From Comamonadaceae bacterium (lineage in GTDB: Bacteria > Pseudomonadota > Gammaproteobacteria > Burkholderiales > Burkholderiaceae_C): 5,836 nucleotides of DNA. The notes under the pieces are model-generated. The model did not search any database, was not told where the DNA came from, and worked only from the letters and a program-made list of their open reading frames with translations. Both the position numbers and the translations under genes were made by a program. The number at the start of each line of letters is the position of its first letter. The first letter of the stretch is position 1. The stretch is from positions 1-5,836 of the forward strand of contig CANBQX010000122.1 of assembly GCA_947371775.1 (NCBI GenBank), read 5' to 3'. This document shows positions 1-5,756 of this stretch, in pieces.

Positions 1-910
1 CCTGCTTGGCCCCAAAGTCCAAGACATTGCACCCGATACCCCGGTCGATGCCAACTTGCCCACCACCCTGCTGCTTGGCGACATGGTGGCCGGCATTTAC
101 CAGCCGCGCACCCACATGGACGAAGGTGCGCTCTACGAGTTGGCTGAAAGCATCAAAGCCCAAGGCATCATGCAGCCCATCCTGGTGCGTGAGCTGGACG
201 CGGCGCGGGCCAACGCGCACAGGCCCGAGGGCTCCAGCCGTCCGGTGTATGAAATCATTGCCGGGGAACGGCGTTTCCGCGCGGCCAAGCTGGCGGGCCT
301 GGACCGGGTTCCGGTGCTGGTGCGCAATGTGGCGGACGAAGCCGCTGCCGCCATGGCCTTGATCGAGAACATGCAGCGTGAAGACCTCAATCCGCTCGAA
401 GAGGCGCAGGGCTTGCAGCGTTTGATCAAAGAGTTTGGTCTGACCCATGAACAGGCGGCGCAGTCGGTAGGTCGCTCGCGCAGCGCGGCCAGCAACCTGA
501 TGCGCTTGCTCAATCTGGCCGATCCCGTGCAGTCCATGCTCATGGCCGGGGACATTGACATGGGCCATGCCCGCGCCCTGCTCGCGCTGGACCGCGCCAC
601 ACAAATCACCGCCGCCAACCAGATTGCCAACAAAAAGCTGTCGGTGCGCGAGGCCGAAAGTCTGGTGAAAAAGCTGAGCGCTGAGTTTTCACTGGTGGCT
701 TCCAAGCCGAAAAAAGAAAAATCACGCGACCTCAAACGTGTCGAAGAAGAATTGTCAGATCTACTGCAAGCCCAGGTCGAAGTGCTTGTCAAAAAGCGAA
801 TTAAAAGAGCGGGTCGCATTGAAGAAATGGGCGAAGTGGTGATTCAATTTGGCTCGCTGGACGCACTCAATGGCCTGATCGAGCGCCTGGCCCCCCACGG
901 CAACCGCTAG
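1..910 (+). CDS. parB: Chromosome-partitioning protein ParB (5' end missing)
   Basis: ParB is the CTP-dependent DNA clamp that loads at parS sites and works with the ATPase ParA to segregate the chromosome. The reading frame is open from base 2 with no start in view, and the first visible residues (LLGPK) match the usual ParB N-terminal region after a GLGRGLDAL-like stretch, so the true start lies upstream. A TTG at 56 is in frame but would cut into this conserved N-terminus. Of 302 visible residues, 88-94 are GERRFRA, part of the CTP-binding pocket, and 122-127 are ENMQRE, the second nucleotide-binding motif. A helix-turn-helix covers about 147-172, MGHARALL about 187-194, then a Lys-rich linker and a C-terminal dimerisation region. 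Between the strands before GERR there is a loop (about residues 66-80, DAARANAHRPEGSSR) longer than in short ParBs. parA probably lies just upstream, outside the window. The next gene starts 6 bp after the stop. Family assignment is secure. Confidence 0.97.
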   Translation, partial: LLGPKVQDIAPDTPVDANLPTTLLLGDMVAGIYQPRTHMDEGALYELAESIKAQGIMQPILVRELDAARANAHRPEGSSRPVYEIIAGERRFRAAKLAGLDRVPVLVRNVADEAAAAMALIENMQREDLNPLEEAQGLQRLIKEFGLTHEQAAQSVGRSRSAASNLMRLLNLADPVQSMLMAGDIDMGHARALLALDRATQITAANQIANKKLSVREAESLVKKLSAEFSLVASKPKKEKSRDLKRVEEELSDLLQAQVEVLVKKRIKRAGRIEEMGEVVIQFGSLDALNGLIERLAPHGNR

Positions 911-916
911 TCACGC

Positions 917-1714
917 ATGACCGGCTCCGCCGACACGCCACCCGCACCACGCAGCCGCTGGCGTGCTGCGCCGCCATGGCCCTTGCCGGCCTTGCTGAGC
1001 TGGGGCGTGAGCTGGGCCGCGTTTCGCATTCTTTTGCTGCGCGACTGGCCCATGGGCTTTGCGCTGCTTATTGCGGCGCTGTTGGGCGTTGTACTCAGCT
1101 TGTGGGGCGACAGTTGGTGGCGCAAGGCGGTGGTGGCAGCGGGCTTTCCGGTGTCCTTTGCTTTGAGCCTGCCGCTTTTGGGTCTGGGTGATATGCCGGC
1201 CTGGGTGTGGTTGCTGCCCCTGGTGGTCATGCTGCTGGTCTACCCCATGAACACCTGGGCCGACGCCCCGCTGTTTCCCACCCCTGCGCGAGCACTGCTC
1301 GCCTTGCCGGACTATGCCCCGCTGCCTACCGGCGCGCGCGTGCTCGACGCTGGCTGCGGTTTGGGACACGGATTGCTTGCACTTCGCAAGGCTTACCCCC
1401 AGGCTCAGTTTTACGGTCTGGAGTGGAGTGCCTCACTGCGCTGGCTGTGTGCGCTGCGCCTGCCTTGGGCTCGCATCAGCCGCGGTGATATTTGGCAGGC
1501 CGACTGGTCGGGCTACCAAATGGTGTACCTGTTTCAACGGCCCGAGAGCATGCCCAAAGCAGTTGCCAAAGCGCACAAGGAACTCCGAAAAGGTGCGACC
1601 ATGGTGAGCCTGGACTTTGAAGCCACGGAGCTCGTACCAACCCATCGCTATAAGGCAAGCGATGGCAAAATGGTATGGATTTACAAAATGCCCTTCATCT
1701 TTGCAAGGCCCTAG
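917..1714 (+). CDS. Membrane-associated class I SAM-dependent methyltransferase
   Basis: Predicted 265-residue protein with two parts. Residues about 20-110 are very hydrophobic and rich in Trp and Leu; they look like three or four membrane segments (roughly 25-41, 46-64, 71-92 and 95-110) with short polar links. From about 135 comes a Rossmann-type methyltransferase core: motif I is VLDAGCGLGHG (142-152), which holds the SAM-binding glycines, and the acidic residue closing strand 2 is Glu169 in FYGLEWSAS. GDIWQADWSGY (190-200) fits the third motif, followed by a strand VYLFQRPESM. The core is short, ending soon after strand 5, with no substrate domain, so the substrate cannot be named. The start ATG lies 6 bp after the parB stop with no clear ribosome-binding site, suggesting translational coupling to parB; the next gene begins 1 bp after this stop. 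Motif I gives good confidence in SAM binding; activity and membrane topology are inferred. Confidence 0.85.
   Translation: MTGSADTPPAPRSRWRAAPPWPLPALLSWGVSWAAFRILLLRDWPMGFALLIAALLGVVLSLWGDSWWRKAVVAAGFPVSFALSLPLLGLGDMPAWVWLLPLVVMLLVYPMNTWADAPLFPTPARALLALPDYAPLPTGARVLDAGCGLGHGLLALRKAYPQAQFYGLEWSASLRWLCALRLPWARISRGDIWQADWSGYQMVYLFQRPESMPKAVAKAHKELRKGATMVSLDFEATELVPTHRYKASDGKMVWIYKMPFIFARP
1705..1708 (+). promoter_or_regulatory. Ribosome-binding site deciding the HD-GYP gene start
   Basis: AAGG lies 7 nt before ATG 1716, inside the last codons of the methyltransferase gene. It supports the short 252-residue start over the longer in-frame extension that would overlap the upstream gene. Confidence 0.5.
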
Positions 1715-1715
1715 C

Positions 1716-2474
1716 ATGTCCATCACCACAACGCCCCTCACCTCTCCCTTTGCAAGCGCAGACGCGCGCGTGGCCTCCGTGTCACAGGTGGTTTTGTTTG
1801 CGATGGCAACATTGGCTGAGCGCCGCGATGCGGATACCGAAGCGCACTTGCTGCGTGTCCAGGGATATGTCCGTCTGCTGGCCCAAGCATTGCAACACGT
1901 ACCGGCGCTGGCTCCTATCTTGACGCCTGAGTACGTGGCGAAGTTGGTCCAAGGCGTGCTGTTTTATGACATCGGAACCTTGGCGATTCCGGAGCGCATT
2001 CTGCTCAAACCCGGGCGATTTACCCCCCAAGAGCGCAGCACCATGCAAAGCCATACGGTGCGCGGATACAAGGCGCTGCTGCAAGCGGAAAAAACCTGCG
2101 GTCCGGCCGATACCTGGCTCTCGATGGCCAAAGAGTTGGCCCTGTCTCACCATGAGCACTGGAACGGTCAGGGCTATCCAGAGCAGCGCGCAGGCGAGGC
2201 CATTCCCCTGTGCGCCCGCATCGTCGCAGTCGCCGATGTGTACGACGCGATGGTGAGCAACAAGGTCTACAAGAGCGGCATATCCCACGCGCAGGCGCTG
2301 GAACGTATTGCTGCTGAACGGGGTGCGCAGTTTGATCCGGTGGTGGTGGACGCGTTTTTGTCCTGCGCTGCTGATATCGAACAGGTGGCACTTCGCCATG
2401 CGGATACGCAAGAAGACCTGCAACACAAAATGGAAACACTTGCCGAAGCCATTGCCGAACACTCGGTGATGTAA
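1716..2474 (+). CDS. HD-GYP domain protein with altered HD motif (c-di-GMP phosphodiesterase-like)
   Basis: HD-GYP domains hydrolyse cyclic di-GMP using a two- or three-metal centre. This 252-residue protein is almost only that domain (about 20-225), with no receiver or sensor domain. The GYP signature is intact: HHEHWNGQGYP at 145-155, then RIVAVADVYDAM (168-179). His113 in QSHTVRGY is present. However, the motif that should read HD-x-GK is YDIGT at 84-88: Tyr (codon TAT, 1965-1967) stands in place of the metal-binding histidine and Thr in place of the usual lysine. Cyclic-di-GMP hydrolysis is therefore doubtful; the protein may be a weak enzyme, bind another metal arrangement, or act as a c-di-GMP receptor. 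I chose ATG 1716 because AAGG lies 7 nt upstream (1705-1708) and it follows the methyltransferase stop by 1 bp; the frame stays open upstream into that gene but gives no domain there. Probably co-transcribed with its neighbours. Confidence 0.88.
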   Translation: MSITTTPLTSPFASADARVASVSQVVLFAMATLAERRDADTEAHLLRVQGYVRLLAQALQHVPALAPILTPEYVAKLVQGVLFYDIGTLAIPERILLKPGRFTPQERSTMQSHTVRGYKALLQAEKTCGPADTWLSMAKELALSHHEHWNGQGYPEQRAGEAIPLCARIVAVADVYDAMVSNKVYKSGISHAQALERIAAERGAQFDPVVVDAFLSCAADIEQVALRHADTQEDLQHKMETLAEAIAEHSVM

Positions 2475-2494
2475 GCCGCGCAACGCAACAAGCT

Positions 2495-3067
2495 ATGTCA
2501 AACCGCCTTACACAAATCGCAACCCGCACTGGAGACGGTGGCACCACCGGCTTGGGCGACAACAGTCGCGTATCCAAAAACAGCCTGCGGGTACATGCCA
2601 TGGGCGATGTGGACGAACTCAACTCCCACATCGGCGTGCTGCTCTGCGAAGCCATGCCCGACGGCGTGCGCGCGGTGCTGGTGGAGGTGCAGCACCAGCT
2701 GTTTAACCTGGGCGGTGAGCTGTCCATTCCGGGTTTTGAGCTCCTCAAAGGCGAGGCGGTACTGGCTTTGGACGATGCCTTGGAGGCTTACAACCTGGAC
2801 CTGCCGCGTTTGCAGGAGTTCATCCTGCCCGCGGGAACCCGCGCAGCGGCCCTGGCCCATGTCTGCCGCACCGTCGCCCGCCGCGCCGAGCGCGCGGTGG
2901 TGGCACTGGGCAACGAAGAAGCGCTGAAAGAGACACCCCGCCAGTACCTCAACCGCCTGTCGGATTTGATGTTTGTCTTGGCGCGCGTGCTCAATCGCCA
3001 TCGCACGGACGGCACCGTGGGTGACGACGTTTACTGGAAAAGCGAGCGCATGGCCGCCAAGGGCTAA
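2495..3067 (+). CDS. pduO: Cob(I)alamin adenosyltransferase, PduO type
   Basis: Transfers the 5'-deoxyadenosyl group of ATP to cob(I)alamin to form adenosylcobalamin, the cofactor of enzymes such as methylmalonyl-CoA mutase; cytosolic and usually trimeric. The 190-residue length is normal for a stand-alone PduO N-terminal-type enzyme. Diagnostic sequence: the ATP-binding N-terminal motif TRTGDGGTTGLGD (10-22), HAMGDVDELNSHIG (34-47), FILPAGTRAAALAH (109-122), the helix CRTVARRAERAVV (124-136) with the Arg/Glu residues that contact ATP, and YLNRLSDLMFVLAR (151-164). PduO, MMAB and CobA-type names overlap; the fold here is PduO/MMAB, not the P-loop CobA/BtuR family. The gene follows the HD-GYP gene by 20 bp; no strong Shine-Dalgarno is visible before ATG 2495. 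It may be the last gene of the plus-strand run, since a convergent gene ends 19 bp downstream. No cobalamin riboswitch is seen in the short gap before it. The family call is secure; the pathway use in this organism is not shown. Confidence 0.95.
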   Translation: MSNRLTQIATRTGDGGTTGLGDNSRVSKNSLRVHAMGDVDELNSHIGVLLCEAMPDGVRAVLVEVQHQLFNLGGELSIPGFELLKGEAVLALDDALEAYNLDLPRLQEFILPAGTRAAALAHVCRTVARRAERAVVALGNEEALKETPRQYLNRLSDLMFVLARVLNRHRTDGTVGDDVYWKSERMAAKG

Positions 3068-3076
3068 GCCTGGGGT

Positions 3077-3098
3077 GTGCCGCGGTTTATCGCGGCGC
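3077..3098. terminator. GC-rich hairpin between convergent genes, possible bidirectional terminator
   Basis: Positions 3077-3084 (GTGCCGCG) pair with 3091-3098 (CGCGGCGC) over 8 bp including one G-T wobble, with a 6-nt loop GTTTAT. The hairpin sits between the ends of pduO and the thioesterase gene and its loop holds the thioesterase stop codon. There is no T-run on either side, so it is not a classical intrinsic terminator; it could still stop or stabilise both transcripts. Confidence 0.35.
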
Positions 3099-3509
3099 CA
3101 AAATCGCCATCGTGATGCGAGAGATGCAGCTCATGTCCCCCGCGTCGTCCCGCAGTTCGATTTGCCATACGTGGGTGGTGCTGCCTCTGTGAATGGAGCG
3201 TGCAGTGCCGGTGACCCAACCACTGCGCACACCTTTAAGGTGGTTGGCGTTGATATCCAGCCCGACCGCCCGGTAACCCGGTGGGCAAGAAAATGCCGCG
3301 CCACATGAGCCCAGTGTTTCTGCCAACACCACCGAGATACCGCCATGCAGCAGCCCATAGGGCTGCCGGGTACGCTCGTCCACCGGCACGCGCCCCACGA
3401 GGTAGTCGTCCCCCACTTCCAGGAATTCAATGCCCAAATGGCTATCTGCGGTACCAACAGTGCTTTGGGTCAACAGTTCGACGGAGATGGGCTTTTGCCA
3501 AATGCGCAT
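3087..3509 (-). CDS. Hotdog-fold acyl-CoA thioesterase, YdiI/PaaI family
   Basis: Predicted cytosolic thioesterase of 140 residues, the normal length for this family, hydrolysing an acyl- or aryl-CoA to the acid and free CoA. From memory it resembles E. coli YdiI (MenI) along its whole length: an N-terminal IWQKPIS-like start, the segment VPVDERTRQPYGLLHGG (41-57), then VVLAETLGS (60-68) with Glu64 as the expected catalytic carboxylate and Gln49 and His55 nearby, GLDINANHLK (83-92), THVWQIEL (112-119), and SRITMAIL (130-137). YdiI acts on 1,4-dihydroxy-2-naphthoyl-CoA in menaquinone synthesis; many betaproteobacteria use only ubiquinone, so a broad or phenylacetate-type role is equally possible, and I give no gene symbol. 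ATG 3509 has a good Shine-Dalgarno. It is 70 bp downstream of the homocysteine methyltransferase gene on the same strand, probably in one operon, and it ends 19 bp from convergent pduO. Confidence 0.92.
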   Translation of the reverse strand: MRIWQKPISVELLTQSTVGTADSHLGIEFLEVGDDYLVGRVPVDERTRQPYGLLHGGISVVLAETLGSCGAAFSCPPGYRAVGLDINANHLKGVRSGWVTGTARSIHRGSTTHVWQIELRDDAGDMSCISRITMAILAPR

Positions 3510-3516
3510 GGACGTA

Positions 3517-3522
3517 TCCTCA
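3517..3522 (-). promoter_or_regulatory. Ribosome-binding site of the thioesterase gene
   Basis: Read on the minus strand this is TGAGGA, 7 nt before ATG 3509. It fixes the start and gives the 140-residue product expected for the family. Confidence 0.7.
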
Positions 3523-3579
3523 GAATCAAAGCCACCACTTTAGCCGCGTTGCAGTGGCTGGAAGGCCGTCAAGAGTCAC

Positions 3580-4473
3580 TCATGCGAAGGTGTCTGCCAG
3601 TTCAGCAATGTGCTGTGGAGAAATGCCGCAGCATCCGCCGACAATCGTGGCACCCTGGCCCACCCAGCGCTGTGCCCAACCCACATAGGACAGGGGGTCG
3701 AGATCCTCACGGATGTCCAGAATCACGGCATTGGCTGTGGCCTTTTTTGATTGGGCGGGAAAGGCATTGGCATACACGCCAATGTCCACAGCGGCACCTG
3801 CACCTGCCATGGCATGTTTGGCCGCAATCACGGCGGCCTCCATCACTTCAGGCTGGCTGCAGTTGAATAACACCGCCTGCGCACCCAGCGCCAACGCTGC
3901 ACCGACAGCGCTGGCTACGGACTCGCCCGAGCGCAGCACCGGCGTGTCGCCCTCGGGTTCGTCATCCAGGGTGAACGAAATCCAAAGCGGCTTGGTGTTG
4001 CCTTGGAGTGCGGCGTGTATCGCGTGAATCTCGGCAATCGAGCTCTGCGTTTCGGCCAGCCACACATCGACCAAGTCGTCCATGCCGGCAATCAGTGCCT
4101 GGTGAATGCGCACGGACGCCTCGCGCTCAAACAAATCAGGCCGGTATGAGCCCAGCGCCGGCGGCAGCGAACCCGCCACCGTCACCGGGTGCGCAGCGGC
4201 ATCGGCACTGGCACGTGCAAGTTCTGCCGCCAAACGGGCCAATGCCACGCCTTGGGCGTCAAATCGCTCCTGCCCGATGTGAAAGGGCACCACCGCATAG
4301 CTGTTGGTGGTGATGATCTGGGCGCCTCCTTGCACAAAAGCATCGTGCGCCTGGCGCACGAACTGCGGGCCTTCGAGCAGCGCCAGCGCCGACCACTCCG
4401 GCTGCTGAAAGGGCGCGCCCATGCGTTTGAGTTCGCGCCCCATGCCGCCGTCTAGAATTTTGACTTTTGCCAC
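3580..4473 (-). CDS. Homocysteine S-methyltransferase family protein
   Basis: Member of the zinc-dependent family (MmuM/BHMT/MetH N-terminal type) that moves a methyl group from a donor such as S-methylmethionine, betaine or a methylated cofactor to homocysteine, giving methionine. With the GTG start it has 297 residues, normal for the stand-alone family. Seen in the sequence: ILDGGMGREL (6-15) at the barrel start, ITTNSYAVV (54-62), AGSLPPALGSY (100-110), AETQSSIAEI (140-149), FNCSQPEV with the first zinc cysteine Cys205, and the GGCCG motif with Cys281 and Cys282 near the C-terminus. All three zinc ligands are therefore present. The GTG start at 4473 has GGAG 9 nt upstream; a TTG farther upstream (4557) would add 28 unlike residues, and the internal ATG at GGMG would remove the conserved DGG. 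The methyl donor cannot be told from sequence. It precedes the thioesterase gene in the same direction and is divergent from the diguanylate cyclase gene. Confidence 0.92.
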   Translation of the reverse strand: MAKVKILDGGMGRELKRMGAPFQQPEWSALALLEGPQFVRQAHDAFVQGGAQIITTNSYAVVPFHIGQERFDAQGVALARLAAELARASADAAAHPVTVAGSLPPALGSYRPDLFEREASVRIHQALIAGMDDLVDVWLAETQSSIAEIHAIHAALQGNTKPLWISFTLDDEPEGDTPVLRSGESVASAVGAALALGAQAVLFNCSQPEVMEAAVIAAKHAMAGAGAAVDIGVYANAFPAQSKKATANAVILDIREDLDPLSYVGWAQRWVGQGATIVGGCCGISPQHIAELADTFA

Positions 4474-4482
4474 AGGGGCGTT

Positions 4483-4486
4483 CTCC
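4483..4486 (-). promoter_or_regulatory. Ribosome-binding site supporting the GTG start at 4473
   Basis: Minus-strand GGAG lies 9 nt before GTG 4473. No ATG in the right frame exists upstream of the conserved DGG motif, so this site decides the start in favour of GTG. Confidence 0.55.
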
Positions 4487-4558
4487 AAAGCAATTTTGAA
4501 ACCCCATTGTGCCTGTGTGGTCGGCAGGAGCCGATATTGCCGCAAACGGCCAGTCAAA

Positions 4559-4581
4559 TACTAGTCAAATTTTGATTAGTA
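4559..4581. promoter_or_regulatory. 23-bp near-perfect palindrome, candidate operator
   Basis: The left arm TACTAGTCAAA (4559-4569) and the right arm TTTGATTAGTA (4571-4581) are inverted copies matching at 10 of 11 positions around a central T at 4570. The only mismatch is 4564 against 4576. The 8-mer AGTCAAAT inside the left arm (4563-4570) also occurs at 4552-4559, exactly 11 bp upstream on the same face of the helix. The site is AT-rich in a GC-rich region and sits between two divergent genes, 85 bp from one start and 95 bp from the other. This is typical of a dimeric repressor or activator site; I do not recognise the consensus, and no convincing -35/-10 pair was found around it. Confidence 0.6.
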
Positions 4582-4642
4582 GTACCATGCGGTGTTCAGG
4601 TGAGCGCGTGCGCTTCCCGCACTTTGAAACTTGGCTTCGCAT

Positions 4643-4667
4643 CCACAGCTATGGCTGCGGTTTTTTT
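4643..4667 (+). terminator. Terminator-like hairpin in the leader of the diguanylate cyclase gene
   Basis: Bases 4643-4649 (CCACAGC) pair with 4654-4660 (GCTGCGG) in a 7-bp stem with one A-C mismatch and the 4-nt loop TATG, followed at once by seven T's (4661-4667). This is the layout of an intrinsic terminator, but it lies in the 5' leader, and the Shine-Dalgarno GGAGG starts at the next base, 4668. It could be an attenuator, or a hairpin affecting ribosome access. The stem is short, so termination strength is uncertain. Confidence 0.45.
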
Positions 4668-4672
4668 GGAGG
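4668..4672 (+). promoter_or_regulatory. Ribosome-binding site of the diguanylate cyclase gene
   Basis: GGAGG lies 4 nt before ATG 4677, a strong match at slightly short spacing. It selects this ATG over ATG 4587 and GTG 4509, which are in the same open frame but have no Shine-Dalgarno. Confidence 0.75.
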
Positions 4673-4676
4673 CGTT

Positions 4677-5756
4677 ATGAAGGAACACACCGTGGGTCCG
4701 CAAGAGACTCCGGAATTGGCGACTACGGCACAACCCACCTATGTCTCGCTGACGGCAGGTCAGCGTGAAATGCTGTTGGAATCACCCTTGCTTCAAGGCG
4801 TGCCTTATTCCTCCGTGTTCGATTGGTTGCATTACACGCCGGTGTTGGTACTCCAGCGCGGCGAGACGCTGATCGAGAGCGGCGTGCCCCACGGCAAACT
4901 GTTCCTGGTGGTCAGCGGGCAGCTTTCGGTGTGGCTGGACCCCATGCCCGAACTGCCAGATGAGAACATTGCACAGCGGACCATGTCCGGGCCGGAGGTG
5001 GCGCGCATATTTCCAGGTCAGTCCCTGGGGGAGCAGGGTCTGATTGATGGCCAGCCGCCGACGGTGTGGGCCATTGCGGCGCGCGAGTCCCGGGTGTTGG
5101 CTATTCCTACCGACATGGCCTGGCAAACCATGCAGGTCGAACCCAAAATTGCGCTGAATTTGCTGCGCATGCTCTCAGACCGCATGCGCCAGGCCAATGA
5201 CGGCTTGCGTGGCGCCATTGCGCACCAGCAACGGTTGGCGCGCGACGCCGACACAGACGCGTTGACAGGTTTGCACAACCGCCGCTGGATGGAAAACATG
5301 TTTCCACGCACTTTGCAGCGGTTTCAAATGTCCGAGCGCCCGGTGTCTGTGCTGATGGTGGACATCGACTTTTTCAAACGGGTCAATGACGAGTTTGGCC
5401 ATGCCGTGGGTGACCAGGTACTGCGGGAATCAGCCCAGCGTATGCTGCAAATGCTGCGCCCCGCCGACCTGTGTGCGCGTTTCGGCGGAGAAGAATTCTG
5501 TATTTTGCTGCCTGAACTGGACGCGGATCAGGCCACAGCGATTGCCCAGCGTGTGCTCGACGCGTTTGATTCGGAGCCCCTCGATTTGGACTCAGGCGCG
5601 ACGCTCAAGATCAGCGTGTCCATCGGTGTTGCCGACTGGGACCACCAGGTAGGATTCCACGATTTGGTTCGCGCAGCAGACAACGCTCTCTACCAAGCCA
5701 AGCGCGATGGCCGCAACCGGGTGGTCACGGCCCATCGCCAGTCCTTAAGCCGCTAA
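4677..5756 (+). CDS. Diguanylate cyclase (GGDEF) with N-terminal cyclic-nucleotide-binding-like domain
   Basis: Makes cyclic di-GMP from two GTP, probably under control of its N-terminal domain; cytosolic, with no membrane segment seen. The 359-residue protein has a CNB-like beta-barrel at about 42-165 (RGETLIESGVPHGKLFLVVSG at 61-81 and a cassette beginning SLGEQGLIDG at 116-125), a linking helix (about 156-190, NLLRMLSDRMRQAN), and a full GGDEF domain at about 190-352. The latter has DALTGLHNRR (194-203), metal-binding Asp229 in DIDFFKRVND (229-238), GHAVGDQVL (241-249), the active-site loop GGEEF (270-274), and an RxxD inhibitory site (Arg261 to Asp264) five residues before it. Synthesis and product inhibition are thus both predicted. 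In the CNB cassette the arginine that binds the cyclic phosphate in CRP appears to be Pro128, so classical cAMP binding is doubtful. The start is set by GGAGG. It is divergent from the methyltransferase gene and overlaps the next minus-strand gene by 12 bp. Confidence 0.95.
   Translation: MKEHTVGPQETPELATTAQPTYVSLTAGQREMLLESPLLQGVPYSSVFDWLHYTPVLVLQRGETLIESGVPHGKLFLVVSGQLSVWLDPMPELPDENIAQRTMSGPEVARIFPGQSLGEQGLIDGQPPTVWAIAARESRVLAIPTDMAWQTMQVEPKIALNLLRMLSDRMRQANDGLRGAIAHQQRLARDADTDALTGLHNRRWMENMFPRTLQRFQMSERPVSVLMVDIDFFKRVNDEFGHAVGDQVLRESAQRMLQMLRPADLCARFGGEEFCILLPELDADQATAIAQRVLDAFDSEPLDLDSGATLKISVSIGVADWDHQVGFHDLVRAADNALYQAKRDGRNRVVTAHRQSLSR

Noticed and set aside
133..819. Long minus-strand open frame (228 codons) opposite parB, and similar long frames opposite the other genes
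   Set aside because: They are antisense shadows in GC-rich coding DNA, rich in Arg, Ser and Ala, without recognisable domains, while the opposite strand encodes clear conserved proteins.
1..1000. parS site near parB
   Set aside because: No sequence close to the 16-bp parS consensus (TGTTTCACGTGAAACA-like) is seen in or near the gene.
3525..3560. Inverted repeat AGCCAC/GTGGCT between the two minus-strand genes as a terminator
   Set aside because: The loop is about 18 nt, the stem only 6 bp and there is no T-run, so it is within chance expectation.
4563..4577. FNR/Anr-type site (TTGAT-N4-ATCAA)
   Set aside because: The half-sites are in the opposite orientation (GTCAA then TTGAT) with the wrong spacing.
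4530..4610. Sigma-70 promoter for either divergent gene
   Set aside because: TTGACT-like boxes exist on the minus strand, but no acceptable -10 element lies 16-18 bp away; no pair was good enough to list.
4585..4667. GEMM-type c-di-GMP riboswitch in the leader of the cyclase gene
   Set aside because: The conserved blocks of the GEMM-I aptamer (such as the ACGCAAAGCC segment) are absent and I could not fold the leader into that shape.
4509..4676. N-terminal extension of the diguanylate cyclase from GTG 4509 or ATG 4587
   Set aside because: The frame is open, but the extra residues look unlike a domain, neither start has a Shine-Dalgarno, and the region contains the palindrome and the hairpin. 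ATG 4677 has GGAGG.
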